64,000 nucleotides of DNA. It comes from Dolomedes plantarius. Taxonomy: Eukaryota > Arthropoda > Arachnida > Araneae > Dolomedidae. Below, piece after piece: positions 22,331 to 31,472 of this stretch (position 1 is its first letter; the number at the start of each line of letters is the position of its first letter). The notes under the pieces are model-generated. The model saw only the letters and a program-made list of their open reading frames with translations, had not been told where the DNA came from and did not search any database. A program made the translations under genes and the position numbers. The stretch lies in assembly GCA_907164885.2 (NCBI GenBank), contig OU015495.1:3011308-3075307 (forward strand), in the 5' to 3' direction.

Positions 22331-22592
22331 AGCTGTTTCAACTCGTCATCAACGGTCTGAGCAGTGGCAAACTCTTTAAAGTCTAGCACATTAGGAGAAA
22401 TTGAGTTTATCCCAATGCGAGATAGTGCGTCGGCCACGGTGTTATCAGAATCTTTGGTGTACCGAACATCGGTAGAAAACTAGGAAATGTAATCTGAATG
22501 GCGCAGTTGTCTACGGCTACATTTATTAGGGTTTTGCTGGAAGGCAAATATAAGGGGTTTTGGGTCTGTATAAATAACGAAATTGCGACCTT

Positions 22593-23907
22593 CTAGCATA
22601 TGTCTAAATTTTTTATGCAAGAGTAAATAGCAAAGAATTCACGTTCATAAGTTGACCAATTTCTCTGAGCCTTATTTAGTTTACAAGAATAGAACGCTAT
22701 GGTTTCCCACTGTTCTTCCGAGAGCTGCATTAAGAATCCACCAATCGCGACGTTACTAGCATCAACCCATAAACTTATCTGGGCACCAGGAACAGGATGT
22801 CTTAATAGTGTAGCTTGAGCTATATAGCTTCTTTTGAAGCAGTGAAGGAGAGAGTTGCTTCGTCGTTCCATTGTAATTGCTCAGTGTTGCTAGCACTGGA
22901 ACGGGGATTTTTTTCTTATTTTTGTGTCCTTCAAGGAATTTAACGAGAGGAACTAAAATGTCGGCCGCTTTGGGAATGCATCGTCGATAAAAATTGAAAA
23001 GATCTAAATAACGTGGTAGTTGAGTTAAGGTAGTCGGTTGGGAAAATTCCAGGATGCATGAAACGCGATCAGGAAGGGGTTCAATTACTTCTGCTGAGAG
23101 CTTGAATCCTAAGAATTCAATAGTGGTTTACCCAAATTGACATTTATCAACATTAATGCACAGTCCATACTCTTTAAGTTTGGAAAACAACAACTGAAGA
23201 TGTTGCATATGTTCATTTTCATTATCTGAGGCGACAAGCAAGTCATCAACAAATGCATAAACAAATTCTAAGTCACGAGTTACCTCATCTATAAAACGTT
23301 GAAAGGTAGACGCATTGCAAAGGCCTAACTGCATGCGCGTGCTTTCGAAAAGGCCAAAGGGAGTGCAAATCGCAGTTTTATGTACATCATCAGGATTGAT
23401 AGGAATTTGGTGGTATGCTTTTATCAGGTCAATGTGACTGAAGATTTGTTTACCATGTAATTCAGCAGTGAAATCTGCAATACAGGGGATAGGATACTTC
23501 TCTTTAATAGTTTGTGCATTTAGAGTACGATAATCACCAACAGGTCTCCAATCGACAGATCCTTTCTTCTGCACCATGTGCAAAGGCGAAGAGTAATTAC
23601 TTTTGGAGTGTCTTATGTGACCAAGCTGTAGCATCTGCTGAAATTCAGCTCTAGCGAGTTTTAGCCGATCTGGAGCTAACCGTCTAGGCTTAGCCGCGAC
23701 TGGAGGTCCCTTGGTGTTTATGTAATGCACAGTATTGTGCTTTACCGGTTGGTTAGGGTCCGGAAATTTTGTAATTTCAAGAAATTTTAGCAATAGTTTA
23801 CCATATACGTTATTAAAGCAATTATATTTTACAGAGAAAATATTGCAAACACTTAATTTCGCAGGAGTTTTTAAATGAGTCGATAAGACGGTGATTCTGT
23901 AAATCAA
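22593..23907 (-). pseudogene. Gypsy reverse transcriptase and RNase H
   Basis: RT lies at 23907-23128 on the minus strand, with [15 protein letters not shown] upstream, [26 protein letters not shown] and the active site [11 protein letters not shown] stop interrupts shortly after CQFG. The thumb/connection region to about 22920 is readable in another frame (LDLFNFYRR). RNase H is recognised at 22871-22593 by LWVDASNVAIGG and STYEREFFAIY. The polymerase copies element RNA into DNA. Frameshifts at about 23128 and 22900 and another near 22590 make this copy inactive. Confidence 0.9.
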
Positions 23908-24148
23908 GCTTTAAATTAAAATAATGCAGGAAATCAGCTCCTAAAATAGCACATGGAACATCACAAATGTAAAAAGAAAAAGTAAATGATCGGCGTAAAC
24001 CTAAACTAAGAGTAATACACTTTCGACCATAAACATTCATTTTGGTGCCATTAGCGACACGAAATGTTTGGAGAACTGGCAGTGATTTATCCTGTCTAGT
24101 AGCAGTTATTAGACTGGCGTCAGATACAGAGTCAACAAGGAAACACAT
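23822..24148 (-). pseudogene. Gypsy aspartic protease with altered active site
   Basis: A 108-codon minus-strand frame. CFLVDSVSDASLITA occupies the place of the usual FLVDTGSD active site, so the Thr-Gly of the triad is replaced by Ser-Val. It continues with RVANGTKMNVYG and AILGADFLHYF, the conserved ILG(A)DFL motif of retropepsins. The altered triad would be expected to abolish catalysis, which is consistent with decay. It overlaps the start of the RT frame. Confidence 0.85.
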
Positions 24149-24162
24149 ACCCGTATTTCTGT

Positions 24163-25593
24163 CTCTTACGAAAAGGCGATGAGAAGGTGCTGGGGAGAGG
24201 TTCGTTGCTGCTACTCTTCCCGCTTCCGGTTTCCCTCAAATGAACACGGCGGATTGCATTTGTTTGTTTTTTGTTGGAATTTTGTATGATACCAATAAAT
24301 TGTTGAATCCTTATCACGTGACTTAGAGCGGTATAGGATGATTGTATTTTCTGGAAACGCTTCTAGAATGTCGAAGTTCTACGACTTCTTTTCGTAACCC
24401 TTGAATTTCTTTTAACAGCATCTCTGTGGTTGCTGGCGTCAGAGCGTCGGCTGGTGTAGGTGTGGGAATCGAAACTGTACTGATGTTAGGCGTTATTAAA
24501 TCCAAGATGCGATCTGCAATCTCTGCCGCTTTATCGGGAGTGATTGGGTCGAGTGATGCTAAAATAGTCTGCACAGGCGTCGGCATTTTGTGGTAAATAA
24601 TTCCAGAAGAAGTTCGTCGCTTATATTGTGACTTTCTGCTCTTCTCTTCATTAAACGCAGCAGTTCGGTGGGTTTCCTATCGCCGAGGCTTTCACCAGCT
24701 AGTAACTTACAATAACTTACGTATTTCCAATGTTCGGCTTTCTCCGCATCTTTCGATGATTTTAGTTTTTAGTTCCTCGTATGCAGGCCCAGATTTCCGC
24801 ATGGGCAAGCGGGACACTTGCCCAGGGCCCCCAAAATTATGGGGCCCACCTAATTTAATATTAAATTGTACATATTTTTGAAAATGTGGTTTTTGGTTTA
24901 TACAGTAAATGGGGGTAGTGGGAGATACAGAAAAAAATCCTGGGTGGAGCACAGTGCACCCACTATAGTAAAAGCACACTTACATCCATAAACGTTTCTG
25001 GTTTATTTATTTCATTTTTTTTTTTTTGGGGGGGGGGGTTGTAATAACTTCAGACTGATCTATTTTGAATTTCAAAAGAAAATTTCATGAATTTATTTAT
25101 TAACATTAAAAAGTAAATTAATAAATTAACTCTTATTATTATTATTATTGTAATTATTTTTCAAATTTTTGACTTGTTGGTCGAACATTTTTTGAATTTC
25201 CGGTCCCAACTTATGGGGAACCTGGGTAAATGTCCCACATGATCATGTGGAAATCTGGTCCGGGGGGGGCATGTACTCCCCTCTGGATCTGTCCTTGGAG
25301 GGGGCCCCCAAAGTCTGCTTTGCCCAGGGCCCCATTGGGTCAAAGTCGGGCTCTGCTCGTATGGATGTGTAATATCCGGCTTCATTATAATGTCGCGCAC
25401 CATAGTAGCAGTTGCAGGCGGCAGGTGGGCGACAACATAGTTGTATTTTGTTTTCGATTCAGATATAGCTGTGAGAGTTGCTAACGCGAAAGTACTTTCA
25501 AGCATATGGAACCATAAAGTGGGCTCCACCGATATATACGGTGGTATTCCGACTGCATGGGCTTCTGTTGCTGATCCAGAGGAGAGAGCCATG
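24163..25593 (-). pseudogene. Gypsy gag, split by a hAT MITE
   Basis: The gag starts with ATG at 25593 (MALSSGSATEAHAVG). It passes WFHMLESTFAL and YNYVVAHLPP, typical of Mag-like Gypsy gag, and is interrupted at 25355-24784 by a MITE. It resumes with EELKTKIIERCG, then a region starting MPTPVQTIL, and ends with a Cys/His segment (CWYHTKF, NPPC) near 24290. Removing the MITE with one CTCGTATG copy keeps the frame. At least one frame change lies near 24320. Gag would form the cytoplasmic particle and bind RNA. Confidence 0.82.
24784..25355. mobile_element. hAT MITE in Gypsy gag (8-bp TSD CTCGTATG)
   Basis: It begins CAGGCCCAGATTTCCGC and ends ...GTCGGGCTCTG, a 572-bp unit flanked by CTCGTATG at 24776-24783 and 25356-25363. 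Subterminal segments are rich in GGGCCC-type motifs (TTGCCCAGGGCCCC on both sides). No transposase. The 35299-35484 element shares its GC-rich GGGCCCC/GCCCAGGG subterminal style, and so may belong to the same group. Confidence 0.92.
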
Positions 25594-25595
25594 GT

Positions 25596-26603
25596 TGCTG
25601 GTTTATACAAAAACCGACTTTTTGAAAAACTGGTTTTCGAATTCCAGATTTCCAAAAAAAAAACGGTTTTAGCCGGTTTTCGAATTTTTGTCAAAAAAAT
25701 AGAATAGGGGAAAATATTTTATTTAATTTATATAAAATAACAAAAAATGAAATCAATATCAAAGTCAAAATATAAAAAAGAAGGATTACACATTACTTAC
25801 ACAAAATAACTAAAACTCAAACAAAATTTCAAATTTCAAATAATATTTATATTTATTTCACTAATTTTAATTTCTCCTAAGAAAATAGGATTTTTAAAAA
25901 CATAAAATATCCACTTTACGGTGGCTAAGTCTTGTTCTTATTTTGGGCACAATATTGCCTGAAATTGAAATACGCGTTCACTAGCTACTGAGCTTGGTTT
26001 TATAGTTTTCAGGGCATCAAATAACAAATCTTAAGTTTTTGGTTCTTTTATTCGTTGCCTCAAATAATGAAAATTCAGCTTTCAGTGTCTTTGGATTTGT
26101 AAGTTTTTCTTCAGGGTCTTCAAGAAACTTATGAATTGATTTTTACATGGCTTCCTTTAAAAAAAGCATTACTCTGATGAGTAGATTCTTCGATTTGCTC
26201 TTCATCAGAATCGGTATCCACATAAGAATTTGGAAATATTCTAGACAATATCTTTCCAGATAACTATAACAACTTTATATTTTTGTTTCCAGTTTTCCCT
26301 TTACAAGATTAAGCGAACCTGTCGTGACTCGTGACGGATTGCACATATGTACTACCATAAAATAAGTCGGTTAGGCACGTCTTTTCCACGTGCGCAGTGC
26401 ACTATGCCCAAGCACTGGCCAATGCAACTCGCAACGTTGAAAAAATATGTCTGCTGCCCGTTGCATAGAATGAAAATTTTTTACATAATAATTTGAATTC
26501 TTTTAAACCGGTTTTCTTAATTTAAAAACCGGTTTTCAAATGTGACAAATTTATTTTAAACACCGGTTTTTTAAAACCGGGTTTGAAAAACCGTCAAACC
26601 CTA
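25596..26603 (-). mobile_element. hAT remnant between Gypsy PBS and gag
   Basis: The ends resemble TAGGGTTTGACGG (right, minus strand) and TGCTGGTTTATAC (left), with many internal CCGGTTTT motifs near both ends acting as subterminal repeats. The interior, read on the minus strand around 26050-25890, contains a hAT dimerisation segment (ERVFQFQAILCPK, then DLATVKWIFYVFKNPIF) with a stop. A TGGT is shared by both flanks, but a clean 8-bp duplication is not visible, so the boundaries are approximate. Confidence 0.65.
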
Positions 26604-26670
26604 CTGGTGAAAACGAAACCGGAAGTCTAGTGTTCGAAGACGCAGGCTGTGTTCGATGGCTGGTCACCAA

Positions 26671-26935
26671 TATTATAATCCCAATATGGTGAATTGACAC
26701 TATTGTGATTCGACGTGTCTCAAGAGAATTTGACACGAAACAGAGAATCCATCAGAAGGCTTTTTAAATATATTTATTAGGACAAGACAATTCAGAACGC
26801 CGCTCGGCATAGCACGTCCGACCTGCGAGAGGTTTTCTCCTCGACTGACATGTGACGGGGCGCATCTCTCAAGTGAAGGGGGAAGAAATGATATCACGTG
26901 GTTCGCCTCTCGCAGATTGGAGCGGGAACACTACA
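26671..26935 (-). repeat. Gypsy 5' LTR with adjacent primer-binding site
   Basis: On the minus strand it runs TGTAGTGTTCCCGC...ending TATAATA at 26671. Immediately downstream (26670 and below) is TTGGTGACCAGCCATCG. It begins with TGG after one T, as expected for pairing with the CCA end of a tRNA. Confidence 0.9.
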
Positions 26936-26939
26936 GTCT

Positions 26940-28160
26940 GCATAACTTCTGAAGAACATGTTTGATTAGCTAAGACGCATCCTTCATCTTCTACTTCTCT
27001 TTCGCAATTTTCGGTTTCATTTCAATTTTAGGACACATTATGAAATAATGACTTCTAAAACATTTGGTGCATTTTACTCTACTAATACATCTCGAGGCAA
27101 TATACCCAAACTTTAGACGAATGAAACAACAGCCCTTTTTTGCTAAAAGTTGTTTACGTTCTGTTAATGGAATACAAAAGCTATTCTTACACTCAGATGA
27201 CCAATGGGATTCGTTACAAAAGTTACATTTCAATTTCTGATTTTGATCCTTTACTAAAAGATCAGTTGCCGAATATCTGTTTCTTCGAAAGTTATCTCCG
27301 CTATTTTGATGTTTCCCATACTGACAGGTGGTTTCATTCTCTGCCCTTTTCTTATACATAGACGTTCTTTTCCGATATTCTATTTCCTCCTTGACAAACC
27401 CTAACAACTTAGAAATGTCCCACTGATGTTCTCTCTGTAGTTTTTTACGATTAAAATCTAGCATAATATCTTCTGGAACCAACTGAGTCACAATTGGGAA
27501 AAGGAGATTACCATAACTCTTTAGCTCTACTCCCAAAGCTTCTAAACTCCTAACGTGAATCATGCACTGTTCATAAAACTACGCAATTCAGTGAGATTCG
27601 ATTATTTCTTTACCGAACTTGAGTTTAGAAGTTTCTTCATGTGTGAACAAATGACTATGTCTTTCTGATCATATTTTTCTTTTAATATACTAATCGCAAT
27701 GTCATAATTTTCTTCGGTTACTACTAAACCTTCTAGAGACATTAAAGCTGAATTTGTCAGTAACATCTTTAAATCATTGAATTTTGAAATTTTCTTTAGA
27801 GCTATTACAGTGAATAGCCGATTCATACTGACTCCAAAACTGGAGCCAGTTTTCAATTTTACCATCAAATTTAGAAATTTCAAGTTTTGGTAACTTTAAA
27901 TTAGTCACCCTATCTGTACATTGCTCAATAGATTGCTCAAGAGTAGACGAGCTAGCGCTAACAGTGGAGGATCTTTCACTTAATGAACGAATGCGTTTCG
28001 TCGCTATATATTTCACGCGAATAATATTTTCCTGATAGCCCTTCGCTGCTTCAAATTCCTTAGCGAGGTCATCTGTCTTTACAGTTTTCTCACGTGAGTC
28101 ATCTACTGACCTCAGCATTTCGCTTTTATGCGAGAGCCTTTCTAAATCAACTTCCAATTC
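26940..28160 (-). pseudogene. BEL/Pao gag with zinc knuckles
   Basis: Minus-strand coding starts near 28157 (MEVDLERLSHKSEML). It contains LPKLEISKFDGKIENW, the signature of BEL/Pao gag, then NYDIAISILKEKYDQ and a second half from 27563. Zinc-binding segments follow: CNFCNESHWSSEC and, near 27100, CISRVKCTKCFRSHY. Frame changes occur near 27800 and 27600. The frame runs to the Gypsy target site (26939) and continues into the protease at 18984. Gag would package element RNA into particles. Confidence 0.88.
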
Positions 28161-28993
28161 GTCTAGATTTTCGAAGGTTTCGAAGGTTCCGTAGGCTATG
28201 GCTTCTGTAGTATCGCATGGGACAGTGAAATATTTTGGATTGACCGTTTTGATTGCGAGTTGCTTACGTGAGTTATTATGGCGGGAATGTTGGGTTTTTT
28301 TTTCGTTCGGATCGGATGATATTTTTTGAATATTTGTGGGATTTTCAATTTTAAAAACATTGTTTAGTCAGCGTAAGCTTTGTTTTACTGGCCGCTACAG
28401 CCAGCGGAAGCTTTGATTTACTGACCGCTACTGCCAGCAAAAGCTCTGTTTTACTGACCGCTACAGCCAGCAAAAGCTTTGTTTTACTGACCGCTACAGC
28501 CAGCGGAAGCTTTGTTTTACTGTACTACAGCCAGCGGTTCATGACGAAGCCACCAGTTGAGGATTTTTTTACTTAGTTTTCCAACTTATTTGTTCTTTCT
28601 TGGTTGCCACATTTGTTTACATTTCGCAGTTTAAGCCTAACAGGTCTGCGAAAACGAGATTTTTGCGCCAAAAATTCAAATTTTCTTTAATAAAGTGTAA
28701 CTTTTCACTCTCAACGGCCCTAATTTAACTTCATTTTTATAATTCCTTGATAATTTTTCAATGAACGTAAAGTTTGGCATGTTGAAATTTATATTCTCTC
28801 ATAATTTTAAAATTTGAAAAATAAATAGTTTTTCTTTAAATTTCATTTTTTCCTGCTGTTGAAGTTTATATTCTCTCAATATTTTATAGTAAATTTCATG
28901 TTTCCAACTGCAATGGAACCGCCATCTTGGTGACGTCTCCTATCGCCAACTTTGCGATATGGCGGTTCCATCGCAAAATACATGGGGGTACCG
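28161..28993. other. BEL leader between 5' LTR and gag
   Basis: Apart from the 33-bp repeats, this stretch holds no recognised coding sequence. It includes AT-rich DNA, and a short duplicated phrase (GAAATTTATATTCTCTC / GAAGTTTATATTCTCTC) near 28785 and 28862. A clear primer-binding site next to the LTR was not identified. Confidence 0.5.
28369..28536 (-). repeat. 33-bp tandem repeat in the BEL leader region
   Basis: About five copies of a unit containing CGCTACAGCCAGC and GCTTTGTTTTACTG, with a period of 33 bp. Read on the minus strand in one frame, the repeats are open and encode an 11-residue repeat (PLAVAVSKTKL with variants). It lies between the 5' LTR and gag. Whether it is translated is unknown. 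Confidence 0.85.
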
Positions 28994-29193
28994 TGTATTG
29001 GGAATCAACCGTAACATTATCCGAGAATGCCGGCTCTCGTCTCTTATTAATATTAAACAAATAAAGGTGCATCCTGGTTCACACTAAAGATTTATTTTAC
29101 AAAGTCTACACGAACGAATACACACACGCATTAAGCAGAAAGAGTGCTCTAAATTGTGACCACGCCTCCTCTCGGCTGCTCAGAGTCGTAACA
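28994..29193 (-). repeat. BEL/Pao 5' LTR, internally shortened
   Basis: On the minus strand it runs from TGTTACGACTC (29193) to AATACA (28994). It matches 8439-8688 over most of its length, including TGCATCCTGGTTCACACTAA. About 55 bp present in the left copy are missing. Confidence 0.8.
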
Positions 29194-29304
29194 GGGAGTA
29201 ACGCATGTCTCTGCTATGCCTCACGTTCCTTTCTCCGTATTGACGCAAGGAGAAGGGAATGAGAGGCTATGTTGAAAGCGAACGTGCGCAAGTGTGGACA
29301 AAGC

Positions 29305-29343
29305 CATGAAGCTAAAGAGATCACGAAGCTCTTTAGCTTCATG
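29305..29343. repeat. perfect 15-bp hairpin
   Basis: CATGAAGCTAAAGAG is followed by a 9-nt spacer and its exact inverse. It may be the centre of a small MITE whose outer repeat resembles 6718-6790. Confidence 0.85.
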
Positions 29344-29589
29344 ATCAAGGAAGGCGATGATCGTATGAAGGCGAAACGTCGCAACGTCACTGGCTACGTC
29401 AGTTTTCATCTGTTGTAGATCACGTGATTATCGGGTGGCAGAAAACAGAAGCCGTTCCTATGTGTTTGCATGTGTTTTTGGACGATACCTTCATTTTGAG
29501 TAAAATAATTTAAGTTTATTTATAAAATTCCTCATATTAGTTGTATGTAACAGGTATTTTAACACTTTTTTTTAAATATTTCGCAAGGT

Positions 29590-29865
29590 TTAAGAGAATA
29601 TAATCATTATTTCGTTGAGAAGGATTATTATTATGTTGAGATATGTATAGATATCAGGATAAGTTACTTCAGGCCAGCGTCTTGTATCGTAACTCCAGTC
29701 CTCCTCTGTCAATAAATACGGGTCACATACTGAATAAACCTTTCCGGGCTGTACCTGAATGTTTAATTTAGTGATATACCTTTGTTTAGATACCGTATCT
29801 AAAGAATTTGCGTAATCTGAGAGCATTTTATTCAACAAGCTGTAAGAATGCTCATTGAACGCCAT
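29590..29865 (-). CDS. exon-like ORF, possibly of a widespread uncharacterised animal family
   Basis: This 91-codon minus-strand ORF begins MAFNEHSYSLLNKML and contains KQRYITKLN, CDPYLLTEEDW and RRWPEVTYPDIYTYL. The DPY...W...WP-x-TYPDIYxYL arrangement is familiar to me from the N-termini of uncharacterised invertebrate proteins that carry SWIM or YqaJ-like domains downstream, but this recall cannot be verified here. The last 16 or so residues are hydrophobic, probably intronic read-through or neutral sequence, and no convincing splice donor follows TYL. It is divergent from HINT1 (ATG-to-ATG gap 804 bp). It may be a first exon of a real gene, a truncated copy, or a repeat. Confidence 0.4.
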   Translation of the reverse strand: MAFNEHSYSLLNKMLSDYANSLDTVSKQRYITKLNIQVQPGKVYSVCDPYLLTEEDWSYDTRRWPEVTYPDIYTYLNIIIILLNEIMIIFS

Positions 29866-30669
29866 GTTAAATTATGCAATGTTTTGCCACTTCTCGCCAA
29901 ACAAGAAGTAAAATCGGCAAGAGTTGGGATGTGACATGCTGCGAGACACTGCCCTATTGAAACCGAAATTTTGCCAAGTTGGCAAATGCTGTCAAAAAGT
30001 TAGCGGTTTTGAAAATATGCTACTCTTCCTGAAGGTCTTGAAGGGATTTTGCCTGGTAGATGGGTTATGTTTATTTGATTGAAGGATATGTTTATCTGAT
30101 GGTACATTTTAGAAGCGAGATGCTTAATAATACTTAGTTTATTTTATTAAAAATAGAAGGCAGTATTTTATTTTCGGATTGTAGATACTTCACAAACGTG
30201 GAAACTCTGATAATGGTGGATGAATGGATTCACCAACAACAATCAATCAGATAGTTGCAAATAAAAAGAAATCAATTATAATAAAATGATGAACTACGAT
30301 AAAATTCAGAAAACATAAAAGAATTTTAAAATAAAGTTTAATTAGAGTACAATAACATGCGAAATGGTTTCGAGAACGAGTTAGGGCCTGTGTGAACAGG
30401 CAATTATTGCTATGCAGTCTGACAAACATGGTCTAAAAGTTCGACTATTTGGTAAAAACGTTTCTTTTGTCAGAAAACAATACAATTAAATTACTATTTA
30501 TTACAATTAATCACTACGACGTCTGAAACACTACTGTTACTTTCGATTAGTCGCTTTCGTTATTGCGGTTTTTCAGGGATTTATTTCGCAGTGAAACCGG
30601 TAACCGAGAACTGTTTGTAAGTTGAGTAAATGCTTCGAATTCTTAGGGTGTTTTAATTGTACGTTAAAA
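29866..30669. other. intergenic region upstream of HINT1
   Basis: It separates the two divergent coding starts. The last 130 bp before HINT1 are GC-richer than the surroundings and would hold the 5' UTR and promoter. The in-frame ORF extends to 30622, but the ATG at 30670 is the better start. No TATA box was assigned. Confidence 0.4.
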
Positions 30670-31050
30670 ATGTCTGGTGAAGAGCAGAAAGCTCAAATAG
30701 CTGCGCCAGGAGGAGATACCATATTCGGAAAAATTCTACGTGGAGAAATACCTACAAAATTTATTTACGAAGATGACAAATGTGTTGCCTTTGATGATAT
30801 CAGCCCACAAGCACCTGTGCATTATTTGGTAATTCCTCGCAAAGCTATTCCCCAGTTGAGTACCGCTGAAGATGGAGATGAGTCGCTTATTGGACATTTA
30901 ATGATTGTAGCGAGAAAATTAGCCAAAGAGAAAGGTCTAGAAAATGGATTCCGTGTTGTTGTAAATGACGGTCGTGATGGTTGTCAGTCTGTATACCATC
31001 TACATATACATGTTTTGGGTGGACGCCCTTTGAGCTGGCCACCTGGCTAA
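30670..31050 (+). CDS. HINT1: histidine triad nucleotide-binding protein 1 (HINT1)
   Basis: A complete uninterrupted ORF of 126 residues, the usual length for HINT1 from the ATG at 30670. An upstream in-frame ATG at 30622 would add 16 unrelated residues. HIT fold features are visible: [15 protein letters not shown] near residue 14, [18 protein letters not shown] near 43, [11 protein letters not shown] near 77, and the catalytic histidine triad HLHIHVLGG near 110, ending in WPPG. HINT1 enzymes hydrolyse nucleoside phosphoramidates (adenosine 5'-monophosphoramidase) as homodimers in cytoplasm and nucleus. The coding region has no intron here, so it is either a naturally single-exon gene or an intact retrocopy. 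No poly(A) tract follows the signal. Confidence 0.96.
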   Translation: MSGEEQKAQIAAPGGDTIFGKILRGEIPTKFIYEDDKCVAFDDISPQAPVHYLVIPRKAIPQLSTAEDGDESLIGHLMIVARKLAKEKGLENGFRVVVNDGRDGCQSVYHLHIHVLGGRPLSWPPG

Positions 31051-31122
31051 AATTTTAATCACTTTGTCAGCTCGTTGCTGTTCTCAAAGAGAAAAAAGGC
31101 TTGTATGATCCATTCTGTTCAC

Positions 31123-31132
31123 AATAAATAAA
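31123..31132 (+). terminator. poly(A) signal of HINT1
   Basis: Two overlapping AATAAA hexamers lie about 75 bp after the HINT1 stop codon. Confidence 0.75.
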
Positions 31133-31339
31133 ACCTGGTGTTTGAAAAGTATGTGGATCTTTCTTTGAAAAATTTTACGAAATTAAAAATTTATTAACAT
31201 ATCTAATCATTTCATTACAGATATGCTTCATCGTTTACGGATTACATAATTTATATGGATTAAAACGTTCGATTTTGTCAATCGGAACATCATTGTTATT
31301 TTCAGGTTCCACCCCCTCATAATGTTACCTTGTGTTATT

Positions 31340-31464
31340 CAGTGGTGCCCCCCCTTCCCAAAGAAATAGAAATTGCATTATGAATATTGATTTTGCATTA
31401 TAAATATTTCTGTCTTTTCATCTCGCCCCCCCCCCCCCAAGAAAAAATCCTGGATGTGCCACTG
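31340..31464. mobile_element. 125-bp hAT MITE (8-bp TSD GTGTTATT)
   Basis: It begins CAGTGGTGCCCCC and ends GGATGTGCCACTG, flanked by GTGTTATT at 31332-31339 and 31465-31472. A C-run lies inside. No coding capacity. Confidence 0.9.
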
Positions 31465-31472
31465 GTGTTATT

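Larger units (their letters stand above)
18985..26935 (-). mobile_element. Ty3/Gypsy retrotransposon (4-bp TSD GTCT), inserted in BEL
   Basis: Paired LTRs at 18985-19251 and 26671-26935 are flanked by GTCT (18981-18984 and 26936-26939). A TTGGTGACC primer site is adjacent to the right LTR on the minus strand. Internal order on the minus strand is gag, protease, RT, RNase H, integrase, as in Ty3/Gypsy. The gag (with CWYH and NPPC motifs) suggests the Mag-like group. By eye the LTRs differ at about 18 sites and two indels over 265 bp, so this is not a recent insertion. Nested in it are elements at 19792-21403, 24784-25355 and 25596-26603. Confidence 0.93.
8439..29193 (-). mobile_element. BEL/Pao LTR retrotransposon with multiple nested insertions
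   Basis: The whole interval is bounded by two similar LTRs (8439-8688 and 28994-29193). On the minus strand it carries gag with zinc knuckles, an aspartic protease, an RNase H region, an integrase and a C-terminal tail ending at the left LTR, in BEL/Pao order. The coding is split by insertions at 10618-14445, 15067-17448 (plus adjoining Helitron-like DNA to about 17880), 18078-18907 and 18985-26935. Excising the first, third and fourth by their target duplications or A|T sites lets the host frame continue. Reverse transcriptase is missing, probably lost around 15067-17880. Frameshifts and stops make it inactive. No target duplication flanks the outer LTRs. Confidence 0.85.

Noticed and set aside
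18985..26935. endogenous retrovirus with env
   Set aside because: No env-like frame follows the integrase; the tail is directly followed by the 3' LTR after a short spacer.
8439..29193. large inverted-repeat element or Maverick/Polinton spanning the BEL nest
   Set aside because: The interior is a mosaic of identifiable retroelements and DNA transposons; no polymerase B, ATPase or capsid gene is present.
8429..29203. target-site duplication for the outer BEL LTRs
   Set aside because: The sequences before 8439 (CCCAA) and after 29193 (GGGAG) do not match; boundaries may be slightly off or the flank rearranged.
29221..29409. 62-codon minus-strand ORF covering the 15-bp hairpin
   Set aside because: It arises from the palindrome and flank; no domain.
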